Source: Limiplasma sp958448555
GTDB taxonomy: Bacteria; Bacillota; Clostridia; Christensenellales; Aristaeellaceae
Direction of reading: 5' to 3'
DNA: 64,000 nt
Assembly: GCA_958448555.1 (NCBI GenBank)
Contig: CAUDEL010000005.1
Location: 1 to 64,000 of the forward strand
The notes beneath the pieces are model-generated. The model saw only the letters and a list, made by a program, of their open reading frames with translations, was not told where the DNA came from and did no database searches. A program made the translations under genes and the position numbers. The stretch's first letter is position 1; the number at the start of each line of letters is the position of its first letter. Shown piece by piece: positions 53,144 to 61,376 of the stretch.

Positions 53144-54280
53144 TCAGCGCAGGCGCAGAAGCGTTTCCACGGGGTCAGCCGCGCGCAGGAACGCGTCCAG
53201 ACAAAGGCTTTGCCGTTCCTGCACGGTATGGGAAAAAGCGTTCGGCAGCGCCATGCCCTCCCAAAAGCGCTCCACTGCCGCCCGCACAAGCGCATCGGAT
53301 GGCTCCGCATGCTGCTGCGCCGGGATCATGCCCGTCTCCGCCGCGCGCGCCTGCCACGCTTCCGCGGCCAGAAAGCGCAGAAAGGCCCGGGCCTCCTCGC
53401 TGTCGCGGCACAGGGCCCCGTAGCGCACCCGGTCGCTCACGGCCGGCATGAGCAAGCACGCCGCCCGTCCCTCCCCGCCGCGCACGGCGGAGAGATGCTC
53501 CCCCAGCGTGCACACGTACGCCTGCGCATCTTCGGACGCCTCCTGCCGGCCCAGTGCCGCCAGTTCGTTTCGGATCTTCGCCGGGCAGAGAAAGAGCAGC
53601 TGTTGTAGGGCGACGCCCTGGGGCAGCGCCAGCGCTCCCGGCTCCAGGAGCCGGCGCCAGGGCAGGTCCTCGGCTGCCAGCCAGCCATCTTCCGTCTCCT
53701 GGGGCGCGGGGCTGGCCAGCCCCGGCAGCGGGGTTTGCGCAGGCGCGGCCAGGGGCGTAGACGAGGTCCATTCCGCGGGAAGGCTGAGCACGTTTGCCTC
53801 CAGCCACAGCGGGACGGCGTAGTCCGTGCCGCCGCTTCTGCCCGAGGCGGCCGTCTCCCCCATGCCCGTCAGGGGAAGGAGCACCTGCTCCGGGATGGTC
53901 AGGCTGCCTGTGGCCAGCAGCGCCACATCCGGAAGCACCGCATCCCCCGCCGTCCATTCCTCCGCCGTCACTGTGCGCAGGAACACCCTTACGCCCGGCT
54001 GCTCCTTTTCAAAGGCCGCGCAGGCTTCTCCAAGGAGCTTGCGGTCGTCCACGCCGCCCGGCATGAGCCAGACCGTGAGCGTGCGCATCCTGGCCGGGCG
54101 CAGCCGCTCATCCATTCGGTTATCGTCCCCGGCGTCCACGGGACCCATCAGCCCCGGCAGAAGGTAGAGAAGCGCCGCCGTCAGCAGCAGCGACAAAAGC
54201 AGGCTTGCCCGCCGTCCCCACACGGCCCTTCCCCCTTTTCCCAAGATCGCCCAAGGATATGCCGTCCGCGCCGCCAACAT
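53144..54280 (-). CDS. Membrane-anchored solute-binding-like protein
   Basis: A 378-residue protein with a basic N-terminus and one membrane helix (about 24-46; RRASLLLSLLLTAALLYLLP) that lacks a lipobox, so it is probably an uncleaved anchor. The extracytoplasmic part shows a loose binding-protein pattern: TLTVWLMPGGVDDRKLLGEA, AFEKEQPGVRVFLRTV and VLPDVALLATGSL, as in family 1 solute-binding proteins. The C-terminal half (VERFWEGMALPNAFSH) fits a closing lobe. No transport partner is adjacent. The start has GAGGGGG at a workable distance. It is 68 bases upstream of the Myb-like gene. Confidence 0.65.
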   Translation of the reverse strand: MLAARTAYPWAILGKGGRAVWGRRASLLLSLLLTAALLYLLPGLMGPVDAGDDNRMDERLRPARMRTLTVWLMPGGVDDRKLLGEACAAFEKEQPGVRVFLRTVTAEEWTAGDAVLPDVALLATGSLTIPEQVLLPLTGMGETAASGRSGGTDYAVPLWLEANVLSLPAEWTSSTPLAAPAQTPLPGLASPAPQETEDGWLAAEDLPWRRLLEPGALALPQGVALQQLLFLCPAKIRNELAALGRQEASEDAQAYVCTLGEHLSAVRGGEGRAACLLMPAVSDRVRYGALCRDSEEARAFLRFLAAEAWQARAAETGMIPAQQHAEPSDALVRAAVERFWEGMALPNAFSHTVQERQSLCLDAFLRAADPVETLLRLR

Positions 54281-54313
54281 GCCCTTCCCCCTCTGGACCT
54301 TCCCGCCCAAACA

Positions 54314-54322
54314 TGCTATACT
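54314..54322 (+). promoter_or_regulatory. Extended -10 promoter of rpiB
   Basis: TGCTATACT lies about 37 bases before the rpiB ATG. Confidence 0.6.
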
Positions 54323-54358
54323 GAAAAAAACATGATTCCATAAGGAGGCACCCGATTC

Positions 54359-54808
54359 ATGATCGCCATTGCCTGTGACCACGCCGGCATCGACCTCAAG
54401 CCGCACGTCATCGCCGTTTTGGACGAGCTGGGCATCCCCTATAAGGACTTTGGCACCAACAGCCACGAGAGCGTGGACTATCCCATCTATGGCGCGCGCG
54501 CCGCCAACGCCGTAGCCAGCGGCGAGTGCAGCATGGGCATCGTCATGTGCGGCACGGGCGTGGGCATCGGCATGGCCGCGGGCAAGGTGCACGGCATCCG
54601 CTGCGTCACCTGCACCGACACCTACTCCGCCAAGATGAGCCGCCTGCACAACAACGCTAACATGCTGGCCCTGGGCGCGCGCGTGCTGGGCAGCGAGCTG
54701 GCCAAGGACATCGTGCGTATCTGGCTGATGACCGCTTTTGAGGGCGAGCGCCACGCGCGCCGCGTGGGCATGATCGACCGTCTGGACCGGGGCGAGGCGC
54801 TGGAATAA
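54359..54808 (+). CDS. rpiB: Ribose-5-phosphate isomerase B
   Basis: Interconverts ribose 5-phosphate and ribulose 5-phosphate in the pentose phosphate pathway. The 149-residue length is standard for RpiB. The N-terminal IACDHAGIDLKPH, the catalytic-Cys region MCGTGVGIGMAAGK near residues 61-74 and the C-terminal HNNANMLALGARV are all present. Related LacA/LacB and allose-phosphate isomerases have the same fold, so a sugar-specific variant is possible but no such operon is nearby. AAGGAGG precedes the ATG. Confidence 0.94.
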   Translation: MIAIACDHAGIDLKPHVIAVLDELGIPYKDFGTNSHESVDYPIYGARAANAVASGECSMGIVMCGTGVGIGMAAGKVHGIRCVTCTDTYSAKMSRLHNNANMLALGARVLGSELAKDIVRIWLMTAFEGERHARRVGMIDRLDRGEALE

Positions 54809-54879
54809 ACCCCGTTTCAGCATGCGTACGGGCGGGTATACAAAAGACCATCCCCCGTCATGCAAGGAGGTCTTTGCCC

Positions 54880-55626
54880 ATGTTCCCCATTCAGCCGTCG
54901 CCGGGAAAGCAGGCCGCGTCCGCGCGTACCGTTTCGTCCGAAACGGCTGTTTTTGTGCTCAGCCACGAGGCGCGGCATGCGCTGCGCCGGCGCTTCGGCC
55001 TGGAGGACAGCCAGTTGGACCATGCGCTTGGGCTTCTGGGCGCCGAGCGTGTGGAGGGCCCGGAGGGACCCGTCGAGCAGGAGGCCGCCGAGCTGATAAC
55101 CCGTCTGCGCGAAGGCCGTCTGCCGTGGTTCATCCATGCCTGTCCGCGCTGGCGCCGCGACGTATTGCGACGCATGCCGTCGCTACAGCCCTGCTTCTCC
55201 CTGCCCAGGCCCGTCCCCTGCGTCGCGGTGGTGAGCTGCGCGGCGCGCAAGGCCGACTTCGCGGGCGAGGGCTGGGCAGGCGCGCTGACCGTCCGGGAGG
55301 CTGCCCTTGGGCTGATGAAAAACGGCATGCGGCCCGTCCGGGATGCATGCCGTCCGTCCGGCGGCCCCGCCTGGCTGGAGCGCGTGATCCAGCGCGCCCA
55401 TCGCCTTGCGGGCGAAAGCGGCGCCTCCCTCCCGTCCTTTTCCCCCGCCGGGGAATTCGCGGGCGTGGAGACGGCGCGCTTTACCCTGCTGGGCCGGGAG
55501 CTGCGGGCCGCCCGCGTGCGCGGCGCCGCCGAAATGGAGCGTCTTCTCAGGCTTTTCACCCCTCAGGGGCTCCCCTGGGAATTGATCGAGGTGCTTGTCT
55601 GTGCAGGCGGGTGCGAGCGAGGCTGA
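54880..55626 (+). CDS. Compact [FeFe]-hydrogenase-like H-cluster domain protein
   Basis: A 248-residue protein aligning by eye with the H-cluster domain of [FeFe]-hydrogenases. The start (AVFVLSHEARHALRRRFGLE) matches the family's Rossmann-like beginning. The four H-cluster Cys are kept at residues 88 (HACPRW), 120 (VSCAARK), 241 and 245 (VCAGGC). The proton-relay Cys next to Cys88 is Ala, Met-Pro of the second motif is Val-Ser, and the nearby Lys is Arg. The protein stops three residues after the last Cys and has no ferredoxin-like clusters. Changes of this sort are known from putative sensory [FeFe]-hydrogenases, so sensing is more likely than bulk H2 turnover. AAGGAGG is nine bases from the ATG. 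The next gene is an ECF sigma factor. No experimental relative this small is known to me. Confidence 0.65.
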   Translation: MFPIQPSPGKQAASARTVSSETAVFVLSHEARHALRRRFGLEDSQLDHALGLLGAERVEGPEGPVEQEAAELITRLREGRLPWFIHACPRWRRDVLRRMPSLQPCFSLPRPVPCVAVVSCAARKADFAGEGWAGALTVREAALGLMKNGMRPVRDACRPSGGPAWLERVIQRAHRLAGESGASLPSFSPAGEFAGVETARFTLLGRELRAARVRGAAEMERLLRLFTPQGLPWELIEVLVCAGGCERG

Positions 55627-55661
55627 TTTCAGCCCGGCGTGCCCGCTTTTTTTGTCCAAAA

Positions 55662-55691
55662 GGAAAACCTGCGCCGTCTTTTTTTCGTCTT
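55662..55691 (+). promoter_or_regulatory. Candidate ECF-type promoter for sigma operon
   Basis: GGAAAAC and CGTCTT are 17 bases apart upstream of the second ECF sigma gene. This resembles autoregulated ECF promoters with an AAC -35 and a CGTCT -10. Confidence 0.5.
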
Positions 55692-55758
55692 AGCATATGG
55701 AGGGGGTTCCAGCGCACGAAGAAGGAACGATCCCCTTCCCTACGAAAGGAGCGATCGT

Positions 55759-56244
55759 GTGGATGCCGTGACGTTTCAAACGGAAGCCATGCGGTATGAG
55801 CGGCTCATGTATCACGTCGGCTACTCCATCCTGCACAGCGATCAGGACTGCGCCGACGCCGTGCAGGAAGCGCTCATGCGCGCATGGCAGAAGCGGGACA
55901 CGCTGCGCAGCCAGGCCCGCTTTCGCCAGTGGCTGATGAAAATTCTGGTCAACACCTGCCGGGACATGCTTCGCCAGCGCCAGAAGGTCGTCTGCATGCC
56001 GCTGGAGGAGGACACCCTGCCTGCGCAGCCGCCTGCCGAACCCCTGCCGCTGAGGGAATGTATCGACCTGCTCAAGCCGGAATGGCGCATCACCGTGCTT
56101 TTGTACTATCTTGAAGGCTTTTCCGTGGCTGAAATTGCCGATTCGCTGGGTTTGCCTCAGGGCACCGTCAAGACGCGCTTGATGAAGGCGCGCGCCCGCC
56201 TGAGCACCCTGCTCCGCGAGGACTGGGAGGAGGGAGAGCAATGA
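55759..56244 (+). CDS. ECF-type RNA polymerase sigma factor
   Basis: A 161-residue ECF sigma factor. Region 2 is YERLMYHVGYSILHSDQDCA, DAVQEALMRAWQKRDTLRS and FRQWLMKILVNTCRDMLRQ; region 4 is WRITVLLYYLEGFSVAEIAD with the helix-turn-helix LPQGTVKTRLMKARARL. The GTG start has GAAAGGAG seven bases ahead; no ATG is in a good place. Its TGA overlaps the ATG of the next gene, a membrane anti-sigma candidate. It is a paralog of the sigma factor at about 30.3 kb, and similar pairs are common in gut Firmicutes. Confidence 0.93.
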   Translation: MDAVTFQTEAMRYERLMYHVGYSILHSDQDCADAVQEALMRAWQKRDTLRSQARFRQWLMKILVNTCRDMLRQRQKVVCMPLEEDTLPAQPPAEPLPLRECIDLLKPEWRITVLLYYLEGFSVAEIADSLGLPQGTVKTRLMKARARLSTLLREDWEEGEQ

Positions 56245-57425
56245 ACGATCGCGAATTTCGTAACAGGTTGAATCAGGCCCTGCCGGACGCGCCGGAGGTC
56301 TTCCACCGCGCCATGACCGACACGCTGAACGCCATCGTGCGTCAGGAGGGCAGGCGGCGCGCGGCCTCGGCGCGAAAGCTGCGGCGCACGCTGCTCATCG
56401 CCGCCCTCGTTACGCTGCTGCTGGCCTCGGCCGCCGTGGCCGCCTATCATTGGAAGTTGTTTGACGCGGTGTGGTTCTTCAACGCGCCGCCCGCCAGCGA
56501 AGGGGTTGCCCGGCAGTCCAATCTGTTTGAGGGGACGGTCAACGGCGTGGAGGTTACCGTCAACGAGGCCGTCTACGACGGCCGCACCCTCTACCTGATG
56601 TGGACCTACCGCCTGCCGGAGGTGGACGTGCCGCTGGGCGTAGCTGAGGATGGCACGCCGTTTCTGGGGCTTTCCGAGGAAGCCCACCAGCTGTTGCAGG
56701 CGTATGACATGCGGCTATGGACCGACCGCATCTGGTTTGACGGCAGGGAGACGGACATGACCACCGCAGGTTCCGGCGGGATGACCACCGGCACCGCCGA
56801 GCCGGGCGTCATCGAGGAATACCGCTACCTGCGGCTGGATAAGGACGATGTCTTTCTGGACGGCAAGCTGGAAGTCGCCTTGCCCATCGGGCCGCCGCCG
56901 GAGGGCTTCTATCCTCCTTCCGAGCACCCCGAAATCTTTGACGAAAACATGCGCATGCGCCTGCCCGACGAGGGTGTCATCACCTTTACGCTGGACGTGA
57001 CCGGCATGGCGGACCGCGTGGTGACCGAGCATCCGTGCATCCCCGTCGCGACGGACCTTGTGACCGCCCAGGTGACCGAGGCCTGCTTTTCACCCCTGAT
57101 GACCTATCTCACGCTGGGCCTGGAGGTCAACCCCGACGCGATGGCCGCCTTCATCGAGGCCAACGGCGACGGCTATTACGACGAAGAGGGGCGGCTCATG
57201 TGGTCCTACGGCGGCACGGATGTGTTTGAAGGCTGGCTCTACAGCCTGTCGCTGGTGGACGGTGAGGGCGTGGAGCTGTTCCCGGGGGAGTTTGCGCTTG
57301 ACGCCCACGGCAACGAAACGGCCGAATTCATCTATCCCGCCCTGTCCCCATTGCCCGACGAATTGTGGCTGGCCCCCGTCGAAGGCGGCGTGGCCGACAT
57401 GACCGCCGCCGTGCGCGTACGCTGA
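56241..57425 (+). CDS. Membrane protein, putative anti-sigma factor (DUF4179-like)
   Basis: A 394-residue single-pass membrane protein overlapping the sigma gene by four bases. Cytoplasmic residues 1-50 should bind the sigma factor, the helix is about 51-70 (LLIAALVTLLLASAAVAAY), and the outside part resembles DUF4179: VNGVEVTVNEAVYDGRTLYL near residue 95, and a later beta-rich domain with FSPLMTYLTLGLEVNPDA. The outside domain is larger than in the paralogous protein at about 31 kb. It is followed by a strong terminator. The anti-sigma role is inferred from topology and operon position. Confidence 0.8.
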   Translation: MNDREFRNRLNQALPDAPEVFHRAMTDTLNAIVRQEGRRRAASARKLRRTLLIAALVTLLLASAAVAAYHWKLFDAVWFFNAPPASEGVARQSNLFEGTVNGVEVTVNEAVYDGRTLYLMWTYRLPEVDVPLGVAEDGTPFLGLSEEAHQLLQAYDMRLWTDRIWFDGRETDMTTAGSGGMTTGTAEPGVIEEYRYLRLDKDDVFLDGKLEVALPIGPPPEGFYPPSEHPEIFDENMRMRLPDEGVITFTLDVTGMADRVVTEHPCIPVATDLVTAQVTEACFSPLMTYLTLGLEVNPDAMAAFIEANGDGYYDEEGRLMWSYGGTDVFEGWLYSLSLVDGEGVELFPGEFALDAHGNETAEFIYPALSPLPDELWLAPVEGGVADMTAAVRVR

Positions 57426-57474
57426 CGGCATACCGGCGCCGGGCGGCCGCGTGGCGCTCGCCCGCTTCCTGATT

Positions 57475-57512
57475 GAATGAAAAAGCCCGGTTTTTTCCGG
57501 GTTTTTTCATTC
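57475..57512. terminator. Bidirectional-looking terminator
   Basis: GAATGAAAAAGCCCGG and CCGGGTTTTTTCATTC form a near-perfect 16-base-pair stem with a six-T loop. The T-rich right arm serves as the U-tract after the anti-sigma gene. Confidence 0.88.
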
Positions 57513-57525
57513 GGTGCGCGTATCT

Positions 57526-57554
57526 TTGCACAGTACGTGTCTGCACATCGTCTA
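57526..57554 (+). promoter_or_regulatory. Candidate ECF-type promoter for fusion gene
   Basis: TTGCAC and CGTCTA are 17 bases apart; the latter continues as CGTCTATATAGG. The -10 matches the CGTCT-type elements seen before the two ECF sigma genes. Confidence 0.5.
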
Positions 57555-57579
57555 TATAGGCGAAGGGGGGAATGAACGC

Positions 57580-58509
57580 ATGGATCGTCAAAGCGACCGG
57601 GACCTTTGGCTGGAGGAGGCCATGGCCCGATGGGAGGTGCCCCTGCTGCGCACATGCTATCTGCTTGTGAGAGATGTCAACCTGGCCTTTTCCATCGCGC
57701 AGGGCGCGCATTACGAACCCTACGTCCCGGACGCTTCCGAATTGGCCGCCATGGAGGAAACCGCCGCCATGCCCGTCGCCATCGAGCATCCGCAGGCGCC
57801 CGGCGCGGAGGTCCTTTCAGCCTATAATCAGGCGCTTCAAAGCCAAACGCCCTATGGCTATCGCGCGCAGGTGATCTATGCCAGCGATCACACCCTCACG
57901 GATGACGGCATCGACCTGCCGCCCTATGCTGTCAACAGTACCTATACCGAGGATGGGGCCTGTCACGAAATGCGCGAATTTGAATCGCCGCTTCCCGATG
58001 GACTTGGTCAAAGGGACCGGCTGGAGCTTCGCATCGCGCTCTATCAATCCGTGCAGACGGTCTACTTTGACGGAGAAAAGTGCTTCTCCGCCATCGAACG
58101 CACGGAGGCCGGCACGCTCACGGCGACGGTGCCGCGCACGGCAGACGCCACCCTCTCCATGGCCGGAACCGCGCAGTTTGGCGGCGCTTCGTGCACGGCC
58201 CGGGCCCGGGTTTCCCCCATGGCGGCGGTCGTCACCCTCTCCTGTGAGCAGCCGCTGGAAACGCTGCTTGCGCCCCCGCCGGCCTCCGTCGATCCGACGG
58301 GCGCATGGGTGGAAGTGACCGCTGTGGACGAGCAGGGCCGCGTATACAAGCCCGAAACATCCTATCCTCCGGGGGAATCGGAGGTTCAATTCACGCTCCT
58401 GGGCGTGGGCGAGCTGCCCGAAACCCTGACCCTGTACGCCGGTTACCTGTGGGAGGGCGCCGGGGACGAGGCCTTGCAAAGCGTCATCGCGCTCCATCCC
58501 GCGCCGTAG
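57580..58509 (+). CDS. Sigma-factor fragment fused to anti-sigma-like outer domain
   Basis: A 309-residue protein. Residues about 8-36 (LWLEEAMARWEVPLLRTCYL, LVRDVNLA) read like the first helices of ECF sigma region 2, but instead of continuing with EDAVQ the sequence jumps to FSIAQGAHYEPYVPD and then a beta-rich domain like the extracytoplasmic part of DUF4179 anti-sigma proteins. There is no membrane helix and no signal peptide, and sigma region 4 is gone. A deletion joining the 5' end of a sigma gene to the 3' part of its anti-sigma gene in one frame would give exactly this. It may be a fossil. The ATG has GAAGGGGGG upstream and an ECF-like promoter. Confidence 0.6.
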   Translation: MDRQSDRDLWLEEAMARWEVPLLRTCYLLVRDVNLAFSIAQGAHYEPYVPDASELAAMEETAAMPVAIEHPQAPGAEVLSAYNQALQSQTPYGYRAQVIYASDHTLTDDGIDLPPYAVNSTYTEDGACHEMREFESPLPDGLGQRDRLELRIALYQSVQTVYFDGEKCFSAIERTEAGTLTATVPRTADATLSMAGTAQFGGASCTARARVSPMAAVVTLSCEQPLETLLAPPPASVDPTGAWVEVTAVDEQGRVYKPETSYPPGESEVQFTLLGVGELPETLTLYAGYLWEGAGDEALQSVIALHPAP

Positions 58510-58536
58510 CGTTTCCCTTCCCCTGGCTTCCCACAA

Positions 58537-58576
58537 AAAAGCAGCGGAACACAATGTCCCGTTGCTTTTGGCTTTT
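58537..58576 (+). terminator. Terminator after fusion gene
   Basis: AAAAGCAGCGG pairs with CCGTTGCTTTT (one G-U pair), followed by GGCTTTT. Confidence 0.8.
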
Positions 58577-58617
58577 CCCCGTGTTCCGGCCCGGCCCTCC
58601 CCCGCGTTTTCGCAGGC

Positions 58618-58646
58618 TTGCAATTTTCCCCTGAACGGGGTATACT
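58618..58646 (+). promoter_or_regulatory. Promoter of sugar isomerase-like gene
   Basis: TTGCAA, 17 bases, then TATACT, about 63 bases before the start codon. Confidence 0.75.
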
Positions 58647-58708
58647 ATCCACGGTCACGATACAATATGCTACAAGTAAACCAGGAAACAAAAGGAGTGC
58701 CTGCGATC

Positions 58709-59677
58709 ATGAAGCTCTCGGTTTTTAACCCCGTGCTCGGCGACATACCCTTTGAGGAAGCCATGGCGTACCTGGCCGGATGCGGCGTCACCGCGGTGGA
58801 AATCGGCTGCGGCGGCTATCCCGGAAAGGCGCATTGCGATCCCGCCGTGCTTCTGGAGGACGACGACGCGCTGGCATGGTTTAAGCGTGTGCTCAAAAAC
58901 AACGGACTGGAGCTCGCGGCGCTGAGCACGCACGGCAACCCCGTCCACCCCAATCCCGAGATTGCGGGCCGTTTTCGTCAGGATTACCAAAACGCGGTGC
59001 TGCTGGCCGAAAAGCTGGGCGTAAAGCGCATCGTCGGCTTCAGCGGCTGTCCCGGCGGCAGCCCGCAGGACCGCACCCCCAACTGGGTCACCTGCGCCTG
59101 GCCCGACGATTATCAAAAGATCCTGGACTACCAGTGGGAGCAGGTGCTCATCCCCTACTGGCGCGAAGCGGCCTCCTTCGCCGCCGCGCACGGGGTGGAA
59201 AAGATCGCGCTGGAAATGCATCCGGGCTTTTGCGTCTATAACCCCGAGACGCTGCTTCGCCTGCGCGCGGCCGTAGGGCCGCTCATCGGCGCAAATTTCG
59301 ATCCCAGCCATCTGTTCTGGCAGGGCGTCGATCCCGTCGCGGCCATCCGCTACCTGGGGGATGCCATCTACTTCTTCCATGCCAAGGACACCCGACTGGA
59401 CGCGCTCAACGGCGGCGTCAACGGCGTGCTGGACACCAAGCGCTTCACCCGCGAGCGGGAGCGCAGCTGGCTGTTCCGCACCGTGGGCTACGGGCATGAC
59501 GCGCTGGTGTGGAAGGACATCGTCTCCAATCTGCGCCTGGTGGGCTACGACGATGTATTGTCCATCGAGCATGAGGACAGCCTGATGTCGCCCCGCGAGG
59601 GATTGGAAAAGGCCATCGCCTTCCTCAGGGAGATTTTGATGTCTGAGAGCAAAAACAACGACGTTTTCTGGGCCTGA
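58709..59677 (+). CDS. Sugar phosphate isomerase/epimerase-like TIM barrel
   Basis: A 322-residue protein of the xylose-isomerase-like TIM-barrel (AP endonuclease 2) superfamily. Metal-ligand motifs are visible: VEIGCGGYPGKAH near residue 29, ALEMHPGFCVYNPE near residue 170 with Glu, NFDPSHLFWQGVDP near 200, and FFHAKDTRLD near 227, with the last Glu in SIEHEDSLM near 290. Members isomerise or epimerise sugars and cyclitols. No sugar transport genes are adjacent, so the substrate is open. It lies 21 bases upstream of glmM and is probably cotranscribed. The AAAGGAG site is 11 bases from the ATG. Confidence 0.88.
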   Translation: MKLSVFNPVLGDIPFEEAMAYLAGCGVTAVEIGCGGYPGKAHCDPAVLLEDDDALAWFKRVLKNNGLELAALSTHGNPVHPNPEIAGRFRQDYQNAVLLAEKLGVKRIVGFSGCPGGSPQDRTPNWVTCAWPDDYQKILDYQWEQVLIPYWREAASFAAAHGVEKIALEMHPGFCVYNPETLLRLRAAVGPLIGANFDPSHLFWQGVDPVAAIRYLGDAIYFFHAKDTRLDALNGGVNGVLDTKRFTRERERSWLFRTVGYGHDALVWKDIVSNLRLVGYDDVLSIEHEDSLMSPREGLEKAIAFLREILMSESKNNDVFWA

Positions 59678-59698
59678 AGCCAGAAAGGAGCCTGTCCA

Positions 59699-61051
59699 GT
59701 GGCCAGACTGTTTGGAACCGACGGCGTGCGCGGTATCGCCAACACCGAACTCACCTGTGATCTCGCCTTTCGCCTGGGGCAGGCCAGCGCCTATGTGCTG
59801 GCCAGCGACGTACATCGGCCGACCATCCTCGTAGGGCGCGACACGCGCCTGAGCGGCGAGATGCTGGAAAGCGCGCTGGTCGCCGGCATTTGCAGCGTAG
59901 GCGCGCGCGCGGTGCTGGTGGAGGTGCTGCCCACCCCCGCCATCGCTTACCTCACCCGCTTCTATGAGGCCGACGCGGGCGCGGTTATCAGCGCCAGCCA
60001 CAACACCGTCGAGTACAATGGCATCAAGTTCTTTGACAAAAACGGCTATAAGCTGCCCGACGCCATTGAGGACCGCATCGAGGAGATTGTGACCGGCGGT
60101 ATGCCCGCCGATTTTGAAATGCCCATCGGCGAGCGCGTGGGCCGCCCCGTGCGCCAGCGCAACGCCACCCGCCGCTATGTGGACTTTGTGAAGGAGACCA
60201 CCGGCGTTCGCCTGGACGGCCTGCACGTGGTGCTCGACTGCGCCCAGGGCGCGAGCTATGAGGTCGCGCCCATGGTGTTCAAGGAGCTTGGCGCCAAGGT
60301 GAGCTGCTACTATCACGAGCCCGACGGCACCAACATCAACGACAACTGCGGCTCCACCCACCCGCGCCGCCTGTGCGAGCTGGTGCGCGAGCTGGGCGCG
60401 GATGTGGGCTTCGCCTTTGACGGCGACGCCGACCGCCTGATGGCCGTGGACGAACGCGGCCAGCTCATCAACGGCGACCAGGTGATGGCCATGCTGGCCC
60501 TCTACCTCAAGGACCAGGGGCGGCTGAGGCAAAGCACCATTGTGGCCACGGTCATGAGCAACATGGGCCTGGACATCGCCATGAAAAAGCACGGCATCAA
60601 GATCGAAAAGACCCGCGTGGGCGACCGCTACGTGCTGGAAAAGATGCTCTCCGACGGCTACGTGCTGGGCGGTGAGCAGAGCGGCCACGTGATTCTTTTG
60701 GACTACAACACCACCGGCGACGGCCTCATCACCGCCGTGCAGGTCATCAGCGCCATGGTGCAGGCGCAGCGCCCCCTGAGCCGTCTGGCCGGTGTGATGC
60801 AGATGATGCCCCAGAGCCAGTATGCCGCCAACGTGGACGATCACAAAAAATACGACTTTGACAAAAACGAGAAGATCATGCAGAAGATCGCGGAGCTGGA
60901 GCGCAAGTACAAGGACAAGGGCCGTCTGGTGGTGCGCGCCAGCGGCACCGAGCCGCGCGTGCGCGTGATGATCGAGGGTCCCGACCAGCGCGAGATGGAC
61001 CGCGACGTCTACGCCCTGAGCAAGCTCATCGAGCGCGAGCTGCGCGGCTGA
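59699..61051 (+). CDS. glmM: Phosphoglucosamine mutase
   Basis: Converts glucosamine 6-phosphate to glucosamine 1-phosphate, the step leading to UDP-GlcNAc for peptidoglycan. The 450-residue length is standard. The N-terminal RLFGTDGVRGIAN, the active-site Ser in AVISASHNTVEYNG near residue 100, the metal loop FDGDADRLMAVD near 240, GGEQSGHVI near 323 and the phosphate-binding RASGTEPRVRVM near 420 are all intact. The start is GTG with AAAGGAG eight bases before it. It is followed by a hairpin and by copy B of the dispersed repeat. Confidence 0.97.
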   Translation: MARLFGTDGVRGIANTELTCDLAFRLGQASAYVLASDVHRPTILVGRDTRLSGEMLESALVAGICSVGARAVLVEVLPTPAIAYLTRFYEADAGAVISASHNTVEYNGIKFFDKNGYKLPDAIEDRIEEIVTGGMPADFEMPIGERVGRPVRQRNATRRYVDFVKETTGVRLDGLHVVLDCAQGASYEVAPMVFKELGAKVSCYYHEPDGTNINDNCGSTHPRRLCELVRELGADVGFAFDGDADRLMAVDERGQLINGDQVMAMLALYLKDQGRLRQSTIVATVMSNMGLDIAMKKHGIKIEKTRVGDRYVLEKMLSDGYVLGGEQSGHVILLDYNTTGDGLITAVQVISAMVQAQRPLSRLAGVMQMMPQSQYAANVDDHKKYDFDKNEKIMQKIAELERKYKDKGRLVVRASGTEPRVRVMIEGPDQREMDRDVYALSKLIERELRG

Positions 61052-61070
61052 ACGCCCGCGAACATGATTT

Positions 61071-61094
61071 GCCCGGTCTCAAAAGAGGCCGGGC
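61071..61094 (+). terminator. Hairpin after glmM
   Basis: GCCCGGTCTC pairs with GAGGCCGGGC (one G-U pair) over an AAAA loop. No U-tract follows on the plus strand, so it may stabilise the 3' end and not terminate. Confidence 0.5.
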
Positions 61095-61376
61095 GTAGAC
61101 CGTTGAAAAAAACCTTGTTTTTGGGGGAGAGACGTGTTTCTTGCGCTATTCGAGCGCTTGTAACGCTCGCGAAAAAGTTGTGGCATAAGGCTTTGGGGAC
61201 CGAAAAGAAGTGTCAGCCCTGTGGCCTGTTGCCACCGAAGGTGGCAAAGCGACCCGCAGGTGGGGAGCGAAACGAGCGGCGAGCGTGACCAGCGCCCGCC
61301 GCGACGATTGAGCGACCGAGACTCTACCTCAAGCCACAACAGGGGATGATTGCCCTGTACCCCGCATTTTATCAAC
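61095..61376 (+). repeat. Dispersed repeat, copy B
   Basis: About 280 bases that match copy A (51961-52216, minus strand). Shared blocks are GTGGCATAAGGCTTTGGGG-like, CAGCCCTGTGG, GAAGGTGGCAAAGCGACCC-like, GCAGGTGGGGAGCGAAAC-like and CCCCGCATTTTATCAAC. It has about 40 bases between the blocks that copy A lacks. It is downstream of glmM on the same strand, as copy A is downstream of the Myb-like gene, and runs straight into a hairpin. I see no protein gene in 61052-61424. Confidence 0.8.

Noticed and set aside
61064..61288. A small protein gene within the dispersed repeat (similar frame also in copy A)
   Set aside because: The copies share a frame for about 30 codons, but starts and ends differ, no ribosome site is present, and the composition is that of structured or repeat DNA. 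It is treated as a non-coding repeat.
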